DNA of 39,481 nucleotides from JAFGDH01 sp964447525 (GCA_964447525.1 CAYUSU010000006.1:1-39481), one strand, 5' to 3'. Positions 21,711 to 31,446 are shown, counted from the stretch's first letter. Translations and numbers: made by a program. The notes: generated by a model not told the origin, from the letters alone.

Positions 21711-24182
21711 TCAGTCTTTCTTCTTGGTCCATTTCTCTTTAATCTTCTTCCGGAGTGACTTCTTCATAAAGGAGTCCAGAAATTTCTGTCCGGGTTCTTC
21801 CTTTTCGAATTCTTCCTCCGAAAGGCCGACAGCGTTCAGTATCCTCATCGCCGCCGGGATGATCTGGTGTTTTATGTAGTATTCCGGATCATAGTCCTTC
21901 GCGTATTCGACCGGTTCGGACCTGCTAGAAATGGAACCCGGACCCTTGGTTATGACATACCCTATCACCGAGCCGGGGGTCACTGCGTGTCCGTGCTCCA
22001 TGTACTTTCTTGCCGCGGTGACGTGCGGTCCGATCTGATCGTACTGTTCGAGAGGCCGGGTTATCTGGGTGTGCATGACCAGGTCTTTAATTTCGACCTT
22101 CCCGGAATTCAGCCGCTCTATCGTTTCCTCGACGATGTTGACCGCCTTGTTCTGGTCGTTCTCCTTGAGAATCGCCTCCAGCACCTTTTCCTGAGTATCT
22201 TTCGCCAGCCTGCTCCAGTCTCTCCTGACCTGCTCGAATCCTTTGACCGTTATCACGCCTTTGGTATCGAGAAGAGCGTATCTCTTTTTGGCAGTCGTTC
22301 CCGATTTGGTTTGGACGAAAAGTCCGGACTTGTAAGAATTAACGAATTCCAGTTCCATTGTTTCCGGGAGCTCCTTGTTGATGTCCTTGACGAAATCCCT
22401 CCCCTTGGACTTGGAGCATCTTTCCAGGAACAGTGAATCCGTGTCCCCGTATATCACGCGAAAATTGCGATTTTTTGCGAACTCGATGACGTGCTGTATG
22501 TAATATCTTCCCCATGCGGCTATGGAACTCGCGCATATCCTCGAATACCATCTGGATCCGGCGTATGCGTAATATCCGTAGCTGGCGTTTGCTATGATCT
22601 TGAGTGCGTACTGCTTGTTGTAGAAGTCCCTGTATTCCTTCGAATCGGATGGATGGCCTTTCATTTTGACCTTGATATCTATCCTCTTCTTTACCAGATC
22701 CTCTATGATGGAGGTTATGAATCCCTTATTTTCCCTTCCGAAAAAATGACCTTCTTCAGGGACCTTGTTCTCTTTCCTGTCTTCATCGGTTCCCCTGTTG
22801 AGGGTTTCCGGAGAAATGTTATGGGTGATTATTATTGACGGATACAGCGAAGTGAAATCGAATAATGAAACGGTATGGTGGATGCCGGGTTCCGGTGGAT
22901 AGACATATCCTCCTGTGAACGGCGAAGCTTCTCTTCTTCTCCGTATCTCGTCATATCTTGGCCTGTTCAGTATCATCTCTCCTGCTTCGTTTGCCTTCTT
23001 TACCAGAAGCCATTCAACCAGTTGGGAATAGGACATCCTGCTCACGTCGAACAGGTTCTGCCCGACCAGCGTGGAAAGTTCGTATATCTGAGGAAGAATG
23101 CGTTCGGAAAGCTTTAATACCAGTTCCGAGTCCCTTAAACAATAATCGGCCACCTTCTTCAATCCTTTTTTCTCCTTCCAAAGCTCCTTCATCTGGTCCC
23201 ACGACATGCTGATCTTTCCTTCCCCGAGTATCTCCTTGGATACATTGTCAAGAGTCATTGTTTCGGATTCCAGCGAGTCTCTAAGGACCCTGGCTATGAA
23301 GTTGTATATGTCAACATGAACCCTTCCCGGAATCTTGGAGGAGAACACCCTCCCCCTCTTGGTCTGGACCATTTGCTTACCATCCCTTCCGACGATGACT
23401 GGAATCTTGTATTTCCCGGATCTTTCCCGTATCTTGTGGAAATCGAATATGTCGCCGTTGTAAGTGACTATGATGTCCGGGTCGTTTTCCAGTACTATCT
23501 CGAAAAATCTCTTCAGCATCTCCTCTTCGCCGTTCAGCATCTCCACACCCTTCGGCACGAGTTCGCCCCAGTTGTATGCGAGGACTCCTTTCTTCCCGTT
23601 ATCGGTGAAATATGATATCATTATTATCTGGCCCCTGGCCGTTTCGATGTCTATTCCCATGGTGCTGAATTCACTTCTTTCCCCTTCCGACAACGAGAGG
23701 TCACTGATCTCGATAACCTTCCCGTTCATGATCTCCCTCGAATGCTCGCCTTCCGCCTCTACCCAGCATGACGGGAAAAGATGCTTGTCGATCACGTACC
23801 TCCGGTAGAAATTGATGTCGTGCTCATACGTTCTCATTATGCCTTCCCAGTCCTCTGTTATGTGGCGTATCTTCGGGATGTCCGCCGGGTCCTGTATGGT
23901 AAGCCTGAGGAATTCCTTCTCCTCGCCGAGTATTTTCCTTTTTTCCGGTACCAGACTGAAATCCTTGTTTTCCATGTACTTGAGTTGTGCCAACCGTTTT
24001 CTGAGCCCGTCGATGTCTTTCATCGTTTTCTTGGTAACATCGAGAAAAAAATATGGCTTAAACGTCCTGTCGAGCGCTAGAATGGTCTCCCCCTTCCCGG
24101 TCTTCCCCCACACCCTGACAACGGGCTTCCCGTCCTCCATGGCATAATCCACGTCAAGGACAGAGAACCTGAATTTGGCCAT
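21711..24182 (-). CDS. polB: Family B DNA polymerase
   Basis: 823 residues, replicative archaeal PolB type. Exonuclease motifs: Exo I MGIDIETARG (Asp178, Glu180), Exo II TYNGDIFDF (240-248), Exo III YCLRDSEL (Tyr347, Asp351). Polymerase motifs: A DFTSLYPSI (Asp442), B KIIANASYG (528-536), C YGDTDSLF (578-585). All catalytic residues are present, so it is proofreading competent. The C-terminus has QKFLDSFM at 799-806, close to a PCNA-binding PIP box, then a lysine-rich tail. No intein is found, although this is a common intein host. Convergent with the GNAT gene, 6 bases apart. Confidence 0.97.
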   Translation of the reverse strand: MAKFRFSVLDVDYAMEDGKPVVRVWGKTGKGETILALDRTFKPYFFLDVTKKTMKDIDGLRKRLAQLKYMENKDFSLVPEKRKILGEEKEFLRLTIQDPADIPKIRHITEDWEGIMRTYEHDINFYRRYVIDKHLFPSCWVEAEGEHSREIMNGKVIEISDLSLSEGERSEFSTMGIDIETARGQIIMISYFTDNGKKGVLAYNWGELVPKGVEMLNGEEEMLKRFFEIVLENDPDIIVTYNGDIFDFHKIRERSGKYKIPVIVGRDGKQMVQTKRGRVFSSKIPGRVHVDIYNFIARVLRDSLESETMTLDNVSKEILGEGKISMSWDQMKELWKEKKGLKKVADYCLRDSELVLKLSERILPQIYELSTLVGQNLFDVSRMSYSQLVEWLLVKKANEAGEMILNRPRYDEIRRRREASPFTGGYVYPPEPGIHHTVSLFDFTSLYPSIIITHNISPETLNRGTDEDRKENKVPEEGHFFGRENKGFITSIIEDLVKKRIDIKVKMKGHPSDSKEYRDFYNKQYALKIIANASYGYYAYAGSRWYSRICASSIAAWGRYYIQHVIEFAKNRNFRVIYGDTDSLFLERCSKSKGRDFVKDINKELPETMELEFVNSYKSGLFVQTKSGTTAKKRYALLDTKGVITVKGFEQVRRDWSRLAKDTQEKVLEAILKENDQNKAVNIVEETIERLNSGKVEIKDLVMHTQITRPLEQYDQIGPHVTAARKYMEHGHAVTPGSVIGYVITKGPGSISSRSEPVEYAKDYDPEYYIKHQIIPAAMRILNAVGLSEEEFEKEEPGQKFLDSFMKKSLRKKIKEKWTKKKD

Positions 24183-24228
24183 ACTATAGGTATGCTTCGG
24201 TGCTTTTAAAACATTGTTTTCCGGTCTT

Positions 24229-24465
24229 CTAGAATTCGTAATCTTCTATCGGTGGAAGGCAATCCTGAAGTTCAAGAGTATTCCCCGTATTTTCATTTAC
24301 ATCAATATTCATGTTCTGGTCGCAATGCTCCAGCATTTGGCACGCCAAACAATGATAATCACCTAATGGTTTTTTGCAGTAATTCTTGATAAAAATGTCA
24401 ATCCCGTCTATAATCTGCTGTCTGACGTAATCCCCTATTTTTTCGTTTCCCGGCGTTTCAACCAT
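24229..24465 (-). CDS. Small Cys-containing protein 1
   Basis: 78 residues. FIKNYCKKPLGDYHCLACQMLEHCDQN gives four cysteines in C-x8-C-x2-C-x5-C, plus one more in LQDCLPP. Looks like a metal- or disulfide-bound knuckle. It follows a TATA-like element (about 24498-24507). It belongs with the neighbouring Cys proteins but is more diverged. Function unknown. Confidence 0.55.
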   Translation of the reverse strand: MVETPGNEKIGDYVRQQIIDGIDIFIKNYCKKPLGDYHCLACQMLEHCDQNMNIDVNENTGNTLELQDCLPPIEDYEF

Positions 24466-24523
24466 AAGAACATCTTATCAATCGAATAGATCCCCGGAAA
24501 GATTTAAAAATAGATATTTAATA

Positions 24524-24964
24524 CTAGTCATCCGGTATCTTCAGATATCCTTTCTTAATTAAAAAATTATTCGCGATTGGCCCCTCATTTTTGAAATAAT
24601 GACCATCTTCATCACAAAAATTATAAGCGGCACAATCATTAGATGAACATTGTTTGTTACATTCTCTCTGGATAAAATTTTTCCATGCCGTATCTATGTC
24701 AGTGGATACTGGAATGTCATCATAATTTCCTTTATTTTCCTCTTCGGTTTCCGGGCCCAATTTGAATTCCGGGCATTCGTCCTTGATGTAGTCTATGAAA
24801 TCTCTCCACGTGAGTTCCCTGAATTCCCCGTCACCGTTGCAATATCCTCTTATCTTGCATTTCTCGTCCTTCATATCTACATATCTGTTGATACATAGAT
24901 CAGGTTCTGTGCAATGTTTTTTGTAATGCGAATCCCATAATTTCTTTGCTTCGGGGTATGTCAT
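24524..24964 (-). CDS. Small Cys-rich protein with two related halves
   Basis: 146 residues from the ATG at 24964, which overlaps the stop of the upstream basic-protein gene (ATGA); the ATG at 24982 is an alternative. Two halves share a pattern. The first is KLWDSHYKKHCTEPDLC...KCKIRGYCNGDGEF. The second is TAWKNFIQRECNKQCSSNDCAAYNFCDEDGHYF. Each has four or so Cys ending in (Y/F)C-x-x-D/G-G. The linker is acidic. It ends NFLIKKGYLKIPDD. Probably a zinc or Fe-S binding lineage-specific family; the role is unknown. Confidence 0.65.
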   Translation of the reverse strand: MTYPEAKKLWDSHYKKHCTEPDLCINRYVDMKDEKCKIRGYCNGDGEFRELTWRDFIDYIKDECPEFKLGPETEEENKGNYDDIPVSTDIDTAWKNFIQRECNKQCSSNDCAAYNFCDEDGHYFKNEGPIANNFLIKKGYLKIPDD

Positions 24965-25224
24965 TCCCCTGTATGTTTCCATTTGTGGAGAAGAAGTTTT
25001 TGTAAGCCAGTCTCCTGCATTTGTCTCTTCTTGTGAAGGGTTTGGGTTGTTCCTAAAGATTGTGTTGCTGCCGATTCTTTGAGATAATTAAGATGCCTTT
25101 TCCGTTTTTCCCTTGCTGCCTGTGCTTTATCCGAATCAGACTGTATTTTTCTGCCTTTAACAAATCCAAATTTTGCTCTGTTCCGACTTCTTTTCTGTTT
25201 CGTGCTCGTTTTTTTCTTTGGCAT
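24961..25224 (-). CDS. Small very basic protein
   Basis: 87 residues rich in Lys, Arg and Gln: MPKKKTSTKQKRSRNRAKFG, SDKAQAAREKRKRHLNYL. No Cys. A good ribosome site GAGGTTGA lies before the ATG at 25224, and its stop codon forms an ATGA overlap with the Cys-rich protein downstream. Those two facts are the main support, as the sequence is low in complexity. Nucleic-acid binding is a reasonable guess. Confidence 0.5.
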   Translation of the reverse strand: MPKKKTSTKQKRSRNRAKFGFVKGRKIQSDSDKAQAAREKRKRHLNYLKESAATQSLGTTQTLHKKRQMQETGLQKLLLHKWKHTGE

Positions 25225-25296
25225 AAAATCAACCTCTCGAAATTATTGTTATATAATAGTGGTAAATTTTAAAAGCATATAATTGGTTTAGTGTTT

Positions 25297-25518
25297 TCAT
25301 ATTTTTAGCATAACGGCGTCGTCTTGGTGGAAGTCCACGATCTTTTTCCATTCTTTCTCGTTCACCGAACCGTCTGTGCAGAACGGATACGCAAGGCAGG
25401 ATTCCCCGATGCATTTCCCTTCGTTCCCTTTCATCACATTCTTGCAATACGGAGAAATGAATTTTTCAGCATATTTTATTGCCGCTGTTTTGGTCCATCC
25501 CCTGTATTCCTCTGACAT
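25297..25518 (-). CDS. Small Cys-containing protein 2
   Basis: 73 residues starting MSEEYRGWTKTAAIKY (ATG at 25518; another in-frame ATG at 25527). Core: FISPYCKNVMKGNEGKCIGESCLAYPFCTDGS, four Cys as C-x9-C-x4-C-x4-C. Same plan as both halves of the 146-residue protein downstream. A TATA-like TTTTTAATATTG lies about 20-30 bases upstream, so it may be leaderless. Confidence 0.65.
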   Translation of the reverse strand: MSEEYRGWTKTAAIKYAEKFISPYCKNVMKGNEGKCIGESCLAYPFCTDGSVNEKEWKKIVDFHQDDAVMLKI

Positions 25519-25578
25519 AACAATCATTTCGAAAAATTCAATATTAAAAATTGGTTCCGAAATCTTTTAAACCGGTAC

Positions 25579-28500
25579 TTATCCAGAAGTCTGATCAGTG
25601 TCGTTTTCGTCGTCTTGCGTGTTTTCGAGAACCCTTGCGAAGGACGCTAGCGTATCGTCCTCGTTCAGCCGCATCACTCTTACACCCTGGGTGTTCCTTC
25701 CGATCTCCCTGATCTGATCGGCATAGGTCCTTATAACCATTCCGTTCTCTGACATGAACATGACCTCGTCGTCATTGTGGAGAGTGATCACTCCCACGGC
25801 TGTCCCTGTTTTTTCGTTGACTTTCAAGTTTTTCACGCCCTTCCCGCCCCTTCTCTGCTGGCGGTAGAACTGGAAGTTTGTTCTCTTCCCGTATCCCGTG
25901 GTCGTCACGGTGAAAAGCGAAGCGCCTTCGTCCACCACCGCCACTCCGACCACTTCGTCCCCTGAGCGCACTCTTATGCCCCGGACACCCGCGGCAGACC
26001 TTCCCATCGGGCGGACATCCTTTTCCGAGAAGCGGATGGCGTACCCCTTTTTGGTGCCGATCATTATCTCGTGCTCACCGTCCGTCAATCTAACGTCGAT
26101 CAGGTCGTCGTCCTCGTTGAGCCTGATCGCTATTATTCCTCCATTCCTCGGATTGCTGTAAGATTCGAGGGTAGTTTTCTTGACCTTTCCCTTCTTGGAT
26201 GCGAAGAACACGTATTTTGCCTGGTCGAACGATTTCACCGGGATTATGGTCTTGACCCTTTCCTCGGTGTCCACTCCCAAAAGGTTCACTATAGGCTTTC
26301 CTCTTCCGTATTTCTTCGCTTCGGGTATCCTGAAGGCGCGGACCCAGTGTATCTTCCCCTTGTCGGTGAAACATAACAGGTAATCATGGGAATGTGTAAC
26401 GAATATCTCTTTTACGATATCCCCTTCTTTTGTTTTCGTTCCGATAACTCCCTTCCCGCCGCGGTTCTGCTGCTTGTATTCCTCCAGCGGTATCCTTTTA
26501 ACGTAATCATCATGGCTCATCGTTATGACGATGTCCTCCTGCTTGATCAGGCTCTCGTCTTCCAGAGACGTCTCTTCCGAATAAAGTATCTCCGTCCTTC
26601 TCTCGTCCCCGTATTTGTCTTTGATATCGGTGAGTTCCTTCTTTATCACGCCGTATATTTTTTCTTCGCTTGAGAGGATACTTTTGAGTTCCTCTATCAG
26701 CTTCAGCAGCGAGGAATGCTCGTCGGTGATCTTTCCCCTTTCCAGAGACGTGAGTCTTTGTAGCTTCATATCGAGTATGGCGTCGGACTGTTTCTTGGAA
26801 AGTTTGAATCGTTTAATAAGCCTCTGCGATGCCTCTTCCACGCTCCTGGAAGACTTGATCAGCCGGACGGTTTCGTCGATGTTGTCCAGCGCTATCAGAA
26901 GTCCCTGAAGAATATGTGCTTTCTCTTCTGCCTGGTTAAGATCGAATTTGGTCCTTTTGGTCACGACGGTCTTTCTGAATTTGATGAATTCGTATATCAT
27001 CTCCTTCAGCCCGAGTATCTTTGGCTGGTTATCTACCAGCGATAAAAGCGTGGTTCCGAACGTGTTCTGGAGGGCCGTGTGCTTGTAAAGATGATTGAGA
27101 ATGATGTTTGCCGGGTAGGATTTCGAGACATCGATCACTATCCTCATTCCGTCCTTGTCCGATTCGTCCCGGAGATTCGTGATCCCTTTGATCTTCTTTT
27201 CCTTGACGAGATTAGCTATGTTCTCTATGAGTTTGGACTTGTTGACCATGTAAGGGATTTCCGTGATTATCATCCTTTCTTTTCCCGCTTTCTCCTCGAT
27301 CTCTGCCTTGCCTCTCATTACGACGGAACCCTTTCCTGTCTGGTAGGCGAGCTTCGTGCCGTTTATTCCCAGTATCTGTCCTCCTGTTGGGAAATCCGGG
27401 GCCTTGATATGATCCATGAGTTCGTCCAGCTCTATTTCAGGATTGTCTATCGTTGCGACCACGCCATCGATCACCTCTCCCAAATTATGAGGTGGGATGT
27501 TCGTCGCCATTCCTACCGCAATGCCGGATGAACCATTAACCAGAAGATTGGGTATCTTTGCAGGTAAAACTACCGGTTCTTTGAGAGAATCGTCAAAATT
27601 CGGCCGGAAAGCGACTGTCTTCTTTTCGATGTCTTTTAACAGTTCTTCCGATATCCTTGCCATACGTGCTTCGGTGTTATGGCTAATAAATCCGTTTGAA
27701 ACAAATGAATGACAGTCACTATCAACCTTTATCGAATAAACCCTCTTCATTCCCGCCTCTTCGATGCTTGTTATTTGATCAAAAAGGTAATTGTAAGTCA
27801 GGAAAAATTCAAATAATGGTCTGTAATCGGTTCCTGTTTCTTGCATCAAAATCGAGGAAACCTTACCGTAATTATTTTTCATATTAGTGTATCTGTCAAA
27901 ATTATGTCTTGATATAAATCTCGAATCTGCCATGTTTCTTATATAATCAGAAATGAATGGTACGTAATCCAGAATTGATGAATCCTTTTTGTAATTGCAT
28001 ACAACATATTCTAATTTCTTGCTTTTGTGTTCATACAAGAAGCCCAGTTCCTTGTAAAACCTTAGAACATTTCTTTGCCCTCTGATGTAAAGCTTCCATA
28101 CGTATCTGTATTTATCGTATCTTCTGAAAGAATCAATTCCGAATCTCAGCAACAATATCTGGAGTTCTTTGATCATTTCTTTACTTTTGGAGCAACATCC
28201 AAGTTCTACCATTTTTCTTGAAAAGGTTATTGTGCCGTCTCCTTCGAAATATGATTTCAAAAATGAAACAACTACTTCTTTTGGCGACTCCAATATGGTT
28301 TTTGGTATCACCCTTTCCGGTGATTTTAGATCTTCCATGCCTATATTTCTAAGAAATTCCAATGTATGTAAGCAATGGCATTCCAGTCTGTAATAATCCT
28401 TTTTACCATATGAACTTGGTTTTCTTTCGAATAAATGTAATTTGCTATCCGGAAATACACTTTTCCACACATCTGATACATCATCTATCCATTTTTTATC

Positions 28501-29361
28501 GGTGTTACAGAATTCAATTTTATTTTTTGTCATGCTGCCTTCCGATAAGAATGATCCCAGGATAAATGCAAGATCGTTATCAAGATATTTTGGCAACATT
28601 CTTTTTTTAGTTCGACCTTTTATCTCCGGATAAAAATTTGACAAATCCAGCATTTTTTTCGGCCAGAGGTTATCGGATGATCTGTCCATTACTACGAAAT
28701 CCCCTTCTGCAAGATTTTCCATCAACTTCCATGTAAATATGGGTTTTCCTGTTTCGTCTTTGCATAATGTTAAGACTGGATGATTGTATGTTCCGGTCAA
28801 TGAGTATCCTTTGTTTGTGGTTATTTTCAGAGTCGGGTGGTCTCCGGAATCAAACCATTTGGAAGCTTTGTTGATTTTTTTATCTTTTGATAAAATTTTA
28901 AGATTGATTTTTTCTTTGTCTGATATATCACCCATTCTAAGTAAACCATTTTCTGTGACAATTAGGCTGTCTCCGGTGATACAATATCGCATTGCAGCCG
29001 CTCCGTCACCATCCACGGAACCGAAATTGCCCTGTCCGTTAATCAATGGATAACGAAGCGAGAAAGTCTGAACCATTCTTACGAGAGAATCATAAACAGC
29101 CGTGTCGCCGTGCGGGTGGTATTTACCAAGCACCTCTCCCACGATCCTTGCGCATTTCTTGAACGGTTTGTTATAATGCATTCCCATGTTGTGCATGGCG
29201 TAAAGAATCCTTCTGTGAACTGGCTTCAGTCCGTCCTTGATGTCCGGTAATGCCCTTCCCACGATCACTGACATGGAATAATCCAGATAGCTCTCTTCCA
29301 TTTCGTTCTCTATGTTTCTGTCCCTGAGCTTCTCTTTTGCCAGTCTTTCTGCGCCTTCCAT
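25579..29361 (-). CDS. gyrA: DNA gyrase subunit A, interrupted by an intein
   Basis: 1260 residues from the ATG at 29361 (GTG at 29367 possible), of which about 824 are GyrA. N-terminal breakage-reunion domain: ALPDIKDGLKPVHRRILYAM, CARIVGEVLGKYHPHGD, GQGNFGSVDGDGAAAMRY with catalytic Tyr126. The intein follows that Tyr; the extein resumes TEARMARISEELL. The C-terminal beta-propeller has two GyrA-box-like repeats, QQNRGGKG and QQRRGGKG. With GyrB it introduces negative supercoils using ATP. The gene follows gyrB immediately. Gyrase in archaea is generally taken to have come from bacteria. Confidence 0.97.
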   Translation of the reverse strand: MEGAERLAKEKLRDRNIENEMEESYLDYSMSVIVGRALPDIKDGLKPVHRRILYAMHNMGMHYNKPFKKCARIVGEVLGKYHPHGDTAVYDSLVRMVQTFSLRYPLINGQGNFGSVDGDGAAAMRYCITGDSLIVTENGLLRMGDISDKEKINLKILSKDKKINKASKWFDSGDHPTLKITTNKGYSLTGTYNHPVLTLCKDETGKPIFTWKLMENLAEGDFVVMDRSSDNLWPKKMLDLSNFYPEIKGRTKKRMLPKYLDNDLAFILGSFLSEGSMTKNKIEFCNTDKKWIDDVSDVWKSVFPDSKLHLFERKPSSYGKKDYYRLECHCLHTLEFLRNIGMEDLKSPERVIPKTILESPKEVVVSFLKSYFEGDGTITFSRKMVELGCCSKSKEMIKELQILLLRFGIDSFRRYDKYRYVWKLYIRGQRNVLRFYKELGFLYEHKSKKLEYVVCNYKKDSSILDYVPFISDYIRNMADSRFISRHNFDRYTNMKNNYGKVSSILMQETGTDYRPLFEFFLTYNYLFDQITSIEEAGMKRVYSIKVDSDCHSFVSNGFISHNTEARMARISEELLKDIEKKTVAFRPNFDDSLKEPVVLPAKIPNLLVNGSSGIAVGMATNIPPHNLGEVIDGVVATIDNPEIELDELMDHIKAPDFPTGGQILGINGTKLAYQTGKGSVVMRGKAEIEEKAGKERMIITEIPYMVNKSKLIENIANLVKEKKIKGITNLRDESDKDGMRIVIDVSKSYPANIILNHLYKHTALQNTFGTTLLSLVDNQPKILGLKEMIYEFIKFRKTVVTKRTKFDLNQAEEKAHILQGLLIALDNIDETVRLIKSSRSVEEASQRLIKRFKLSKKQSDAILDMKLQRLTSLERGKITDEHSSLLKLIEELKSILSSEEKIYGVIKKELTDIKDKYGDERRTEILYSEETSLEDESLIKQEDIVITMSHDDYVKRIPLEEYKQQNRGGKGVIGTKTKEGDIVKEIFVTHSHDYLLCFTDKGKIHWVRAFRIPEAKKYGRGKPIVNLLGVDTEERVKTIIPVKSFDQAKYVFFASKKGKVKKTTLESYSNPRNGGIIAIRLNEDDDLIDVRLTDGEHEIMIGTKKGYAIRFSEKDVRPMGRSAAGVRGIRVRSGDEVVGVAVVDEGASLFTVTTTGYGKRTNFQFYRQQRRGGKGVKNLKVNEKTGTAVGVITLHNDDEVMFMSENGMVIRTYADQIREIGRNTQGVRVMRLNEDDTLASFARVLENTQDDENDTDQTSG
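27676..28983 (-). mobile_element. GyrA intein with LAGLIDADG endonuclease domain (436 aa)
   Basis: Inserted between catalytic Tyr126 and the following Thr of GyrA, the same site used by the mycobacterial GyrA inteins. Starts CITGDSLIVTENGLLRMGDI (block A, Cys1), has GTYNHPVLTL (block B, T-x-x-H), and ends VYSIKVDSDCHSFVSNGFIS-HN (blocks F and G), then +1 Thr. All splicing residues are present. The endonuclease part has LAFILGSFLSEGS and VVSFLKSYFEGDGT, two LAGLIDADG helices with acidic ends, so it may still be able to home. The insert is AT-rich against the rest of gyrA. Confidence 0.95.
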
Positions 29362-29363
29362 GA

Positions 29364-31274
29364 TCACACGTCCAGATTCTTAACGAATTTCGCGTTCTTT
29401 TCGATGAATTCCCTTCTGGGTTCAACCTTTTCACCCATGAGCGTCGTAAATACACGATCAGCTTCTATTGCATCTTCTATGGTAACCTTTAACAGCGTCC
29501 TGTTTGCAGGGTCCATCGTGGTCAGCCATAACTGATCAGGGTTCATTTCACCGAGACCTTTATATCTTTGAATATTGGTTCCGCCGCCTATCTCCTTTGT
29601 GACGGCTTCCAGTTCATTGTCGCTGTAAGCATAATGCACCTCTTTCCCTTTCTTGACTCCGTATAAAGGAGGCTGTGCGATGTATATGTGGCCTTTCTCC
29701 ACGAGATCTTTCATGTATCGAAAGAAGAACGTAAGCATGAGCGTACGGATATGAGCGCCGTCCACGTCGGCGTCTGTCATGATAATGATTTTATGGTAAC
29801 GTAGCGTGCTGTAATCGAAGAATTCACCCGCTCCCGTTCCTATGGCAGTGATCATGTTCTGGATCTCGTTGTTCTTGAGTATGTTCACAAGCCTTGCTTT
29901 CTCCACGTTCAGTATCTTTCCGCGTAACGGGAGAATTGCTTGGAACTGGCGGTCCCTTCCCTGCCTGGCCGACCCGCCTGCGGAATCCCCTTCCACTATG
30001 TATATTTCGCTCAATTTCGGGTCCTGTTCAGCGCAATCTGACAGTTTTCCCGGGAGTGATCCTACCTCTAAAGCACTCTTCCTTCTTACGAGCTCCCTTG
30101 CCTTCAGAGCGGCTTCCCTTGCTTTTGCAGCGTTCACCGCCTTGTCCACGATGATTCTGGCAATTGTGGGGTTCTCTGCGAGGAATGTTCCGAAATGTTC
30201 AACGATTGCGGAGTCAACGAAACCCCTTATTTCAGGGTTTCCGAGCTTTGTTTTTGTCTGGCCCTCGAACTGCGGGTCCATCATTTTCACGCTGATTATG
30301 GCAGTAAGACCCTCTCTGGCGTCATTTCCGCTCAGTTTTTCTCCGTTCTTGAACAATCCGTTCTCCTGTGCATATTTGTTCAGAACCCTCGTGAGAGCGT
30401 TTTTGAAGCCAATTAAATGCATTCCGCCCTCTTCCGTGTGAATATCATTAACGAATGAAAGAACCTGCTCGTTGTATGCAGTGTTGTACTGCATGGCTAT
30501 CTCCACTTCTGTTTTGTCCTTGACTTTCTTGAAGTATATTGGATTCTCGTGAACGACGACCTTGTTCTCGCTCAGGAATTTGACAAATGAGATAATCCCG
30601 CCCTCGTAATGGAACTTTTCTTCCTCTCCTGACCGTTCGTCCTTCATGTGGATCATTATTCCGGCGTTCAGGAACGCCATCTCACGCATACGATTGGTAA
30701 GCGTATCAAAGTCGAAGTCCGTCGTTTCGAATATCCCTTCGTCCGGCCAGAACCTGATTCTCGTTCCCGTTTCATAAGGGAATCCGTCCTGTTTCTTCTC
30801 CAGTTTTGTTACGGGCTTCCCTTCAGAGTATTCCTGACTGTGGAGGATTCCGTCCCTCTTGACCTCTACGACCATCTTCTTCGAAAGGGCGTTCACCACA
30901 GACACGCCTACGCCGTGCAGTCCTCCCGCTATGTGGTAGACCTTGGATTCGAACTTCCCGCCTGCGTGGAGCTTGGTCATGACTATCTCAAGAGCGGATT
31001 TACTTGGGAATTTCGGGTGGCTGTCTACAGGGATTCCCCTTCCGTCGTCAACTACGCTGACGGAGTTTCCCTTGTGAATGATTATGTTGATATTCTTGCA
31101 GAACCCGGCCAGAGCCTCGTCTACGGCGTTATCCACGACTTCGTAAACAAGGTGGTGGAGTCCTCTCGGACCAGTGGAGCCCACGTACATGCCGGGTCTT
31201 TTCCTGACTGCCGTAAGACCCTCCATTACCTTGATATCCTGCGCGTCGTAAGTTTTTTGATCTCCCTCTTCCAT
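29364..31274 (-). CDS. gyrB: DNA gyrase subunit B
   Basis: 636 residues. GHKL ATPase: YEVVDNAVDEALAGF, VDDGRGIPVD, KFESKVYHIAGGLHGVGVSVVNALS. Transducer domain and the TOPRIM domain: IVEGDSAGGSARQGRDR (EGDSA), LPLRGKILNVEKAR, MTDADVDGAHIRTLMLTFFFR (DADVDG). Length is that of the short GyrB without the large insertion. Its stop is followed within 3 bases by the gyrA ATG. No intein in gyrB. Confidence 0.97.
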   Translation of the reverse strand: MEEGDQKTYDAQDIKVMEGLTAVRKRPGMYVGSTGPRGLHHLVYEVVDNAVDEALAGFCKNINIIIHKGNSVSVVDDGRGIPVDSHPKFPSKSALEIVMTKLHAGGKFESKVYHIAGGLHGVGVSVVNALSKKMVVEVKRDGILHSQEYSEGKPVTKLEKKQDGFPYETGTRIRFWPDEGIFETTDFDFDTLTNRMREMAFLNAGIMIHMKDERSGEEEKFHYEGGIISFVKFLSENKVVVHENPIYFKKVKDKTEVEIAMQYNTAYNEQVLSFVNDIHTEEGGMHLIGFKNALTRVLNKYAQENGLFKNGEKLSGNDAREGLTAIISVKMMDPQFEGQTKTKLGNPEIRGFVDSAIVEHFGTFLAENPTIARIIVDKAVNAAKAREAALKARELVRRKSALEVGSLPGKLSDCAEQDPKLSEIYIVEGDSAGGSARQGRDRQFQAILPLRGKILNVEKARLVNILKNNEIQNMITAIGTGAGEFFDYSTLRYHKIIIMTDADVDGAHIRTLMLTFFFRYMKDLVEKGHIYIAQPPLYGVKKGKEVHYAYSDNELEAVTKEIGGGTNIQRYKGLGEMNPDQLWLTTMDPANRTLLKVTIEDAIEADRVFTTLMGEKVEPRREFIEKNAKFVKNLDV

Positions 31275-31324
31275 ATTACCAACCTATCACTAAATCTTGC
31301 CAGAACGCAAAATAACATCATTAA

Positions 31325-31345
31325 TTAATAATATTATATAATATA
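31325..31345 (-). promoter_or_regulatory. AT-rich promoter of gyrBA
   Basis: About 50-70 bases before the gyrB ATG, the minus strand contains a run of TATA-like sequence (ATATATTATATAATATTATT), within a longer AT-rich block up to about 31365. This is the only good promoter for the operon. The same block may also serve the divergent gene at 31447. Confidence 0.4.
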
Positions 31346-31446
31346 TAGTTACTTAATTAATATATAAATGTTTCTAAAAGGGTTTTTTTAATAGAAATTA
31401 CTGATTGTGTGCGAATGTTTTTATTTCTCCCTTTCCTTTTCTTATT

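Noticed and set aside
21711..24182. Intein in polB
   Set aside because: The polymerase motifs A, B and C are continuous and the length is normal, so no intein is present.
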